Below, one piece after another: positions 6,190 through 6,858 of a stretch of 6,858 nucleotides of DNA (position 1 is its first letter; the number at the start of each line of letters is the position of its first letter). The DNA lies in contig VGKF01000049.1 of assembly GCA_016867175.1 (NCBI GenBank), forward strand, positions 1 to 6,858, written 5' to 3'. Under the pieces are notes generated by a model. It searched no databases. It had not been told where the DNA came from and saw only the letters and a list, made by a program, of their open reading frames with translations. A program made the translations under genes and the position numbers. The stretch is from Candidatus Omnitrophota bacterium (GTDB taxonomy: Bacteria > Omnitrophota > Gorgyraeia > Gygaellales > Profunditerraquicolaceae).

Positions 6190-6858
6190 CTCCTCACCTG
6201 GCCGCTGCCTATGATCTCGTATTTATAAGTGGTCAGCTCCTCTAGCGCCATAGGGCCGCGGGCATGCAGCTTATCCGTGGATATCCCTATCTCAGCGCCC
6301 AGGCCGAACTGATAGCCGTCGGTAAAACGCGTGGAGGCGTTTACATAGACGCAGGCAGAATCAACATTTTCTAAAAATTCATCTGCGTGCTTTTTATTAT
6401 CCGTTACGATAGCATCCGAATGATGCGAGCCGTATTCATTGATATGGTTAATTGCCTCTTTTAAATTATTGACCGCTTTAATAGAAAGAATCAAATCCAG
6501 ATACTCCCTGCGGTAATCTAAATCAGAGGCCGGGCTTACCCCCTTGATAATCCTGCGGGTTGAGAGACAGCCGCGCATCCTGACTCCTGCCTCCCTAAAC
6601 TTCTTGGCCATCCCGGGGAGAAATCTCGCTGCTATATCTTTATGTACCAGCATGCTCTCCATAGCATTGCACACGCCAGGACGCTGGACCTTGGCATTGA
6701 AACAGATCTCCTGGGCCATATTTAAGTCCGAACAATCATCGACATAAACATGGCAGATGCCTTTATAATGTTTTATCACCGGTATAAGAGAAGAACGCAC
6801 TACCTTGCGTATCAGGCCCTCTCCTCCGCGGGGAATAACCAGGTCTATATAGTCATTT
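6186..6858 (-). CDS. proA: Gamma-glutamyl phosphate reductase, C-terminal half (5' end outside window)
   Basis: Reduces gamma-glutamyl 5-phosphate to glutamate 5-semialdehyde with NADPH, the second step of proline synthesis. The frame is open to the window edge and gives about 223 residues. The GTG at 6798-6800 is internal, since the codons before it encode the conserved YIDLVIPRGGEGLIR. The full protein is usually about 415 residues, so roughly 190 N-terminal residues lie beyond 6858. Visible family segments are VIKHYKG, VQRPGVCNAME with the active-site Cys (codon 6669-6671), EYLDLILSIKAV, YGSHHSDAIVT, YVNASTRFTDGYQFGLGAEIGIST and the ending GPMALEELTTYKY. It overlaps nadD by 4 nt. proB, commonly upstream, would be expected outside the window. 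No disruption is seen in the visible part. Confidence 0.96.
   Translation of the reverse strand, partial: NDYIDLVIPRGGEGLIRKVVRSSLIPVIKHYKGICHVYVDDCSDLNMAQEICFNAKVQRPGVCNAMESMLVHKDIAARFLPGMAKKFREAGVRMRGCLSTRRIIKGVSPASDLDYRREYLDLILSIKAVNNLKEAINHINEYGSHHSDAIVTDNKKHADEFLENVDSACVYVNASTRFTDGYQFGLGAEIGISTDKLHARGPMALEELTTYKYEIIGSGQVRR

Noticed and set aside
6798..6800. GTG as the start codon of proA.
   Set aside because: The frame continues upstream to the window edge and encodes conserved ProA residues, so this is an internal valine.

Overview
The window is a tightly packed block of core housekeeping genes, all read from the minus strand. The described order therefore runs from high to low coordinates: proA (5' end cut off by the window edge), nadD, rpe, a phosphohexomutase of the PMM/PGM superfamily, a plsC-type acyltransferase, a 222-bp non-genic or leader region, rpsA, tyrS, and the first 17 codons of one more gene that leaves the window at base 1. 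No tRNA, rRNA, CRISPR array, insertion sequence, integrase or toxin-antitoxin pair is visible.

The genes look bacterial and free-living in character. There is a six-domain ribosomal protein S1, a KMSKS-type bacterial TyrS with a C-terminal S4 domain, NAD and proline biosynthesis, and Shine-Dalgarno sites of the AAGGAG type before most starts. Coding GC looks moderate (mid to upper 40s by eye). The combination of proA-nadD, a mutase, and plsC next to rpsA, together with the protein style, reminds me of uncultured lineages such as Candidatus Omnitrophota or related groups. That is an impression from memory, and nothing in the window proves it.

Layout: from 6858 down to 3012 there are five genes with 4-nt, 4-nt and 11-nt overlaps followed by a 1-nt gap (proA/nadD ATGA, nadD/rpe ATGA, rpe/mutase 11 nt, mutase/plsC 1 nt). 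This is almost certainly one transcription unit with translational coupling. Bases 2790-3011 separate it from a second unit, rpsA (17-nt gap) tyrS (11-nt gap) next gene. The spacer is AT-rich near rpsA and holds a weak hairpin, an unusually complete Shine-Dalgarno-like element far upstream of the rpsA start, and a 58-codon open frame of doubtful reality.

The genes do not form one pathway. They supply proline (proA), NAD (nadD), pentose-phosphate interconversion (rpe), sugar-phosphates for envelope polymers (mutase), phospholipid precursors (plsC) and translation (rpsA, tyrS). I see no previously undescribed system. The points worth a second look are small: the rpsA leader, the small ORF, atypical residues in two enzyme motifs (NadD ISAFEVR; mutase GEEAGG), and the exact 87-residue periodicity in S1.
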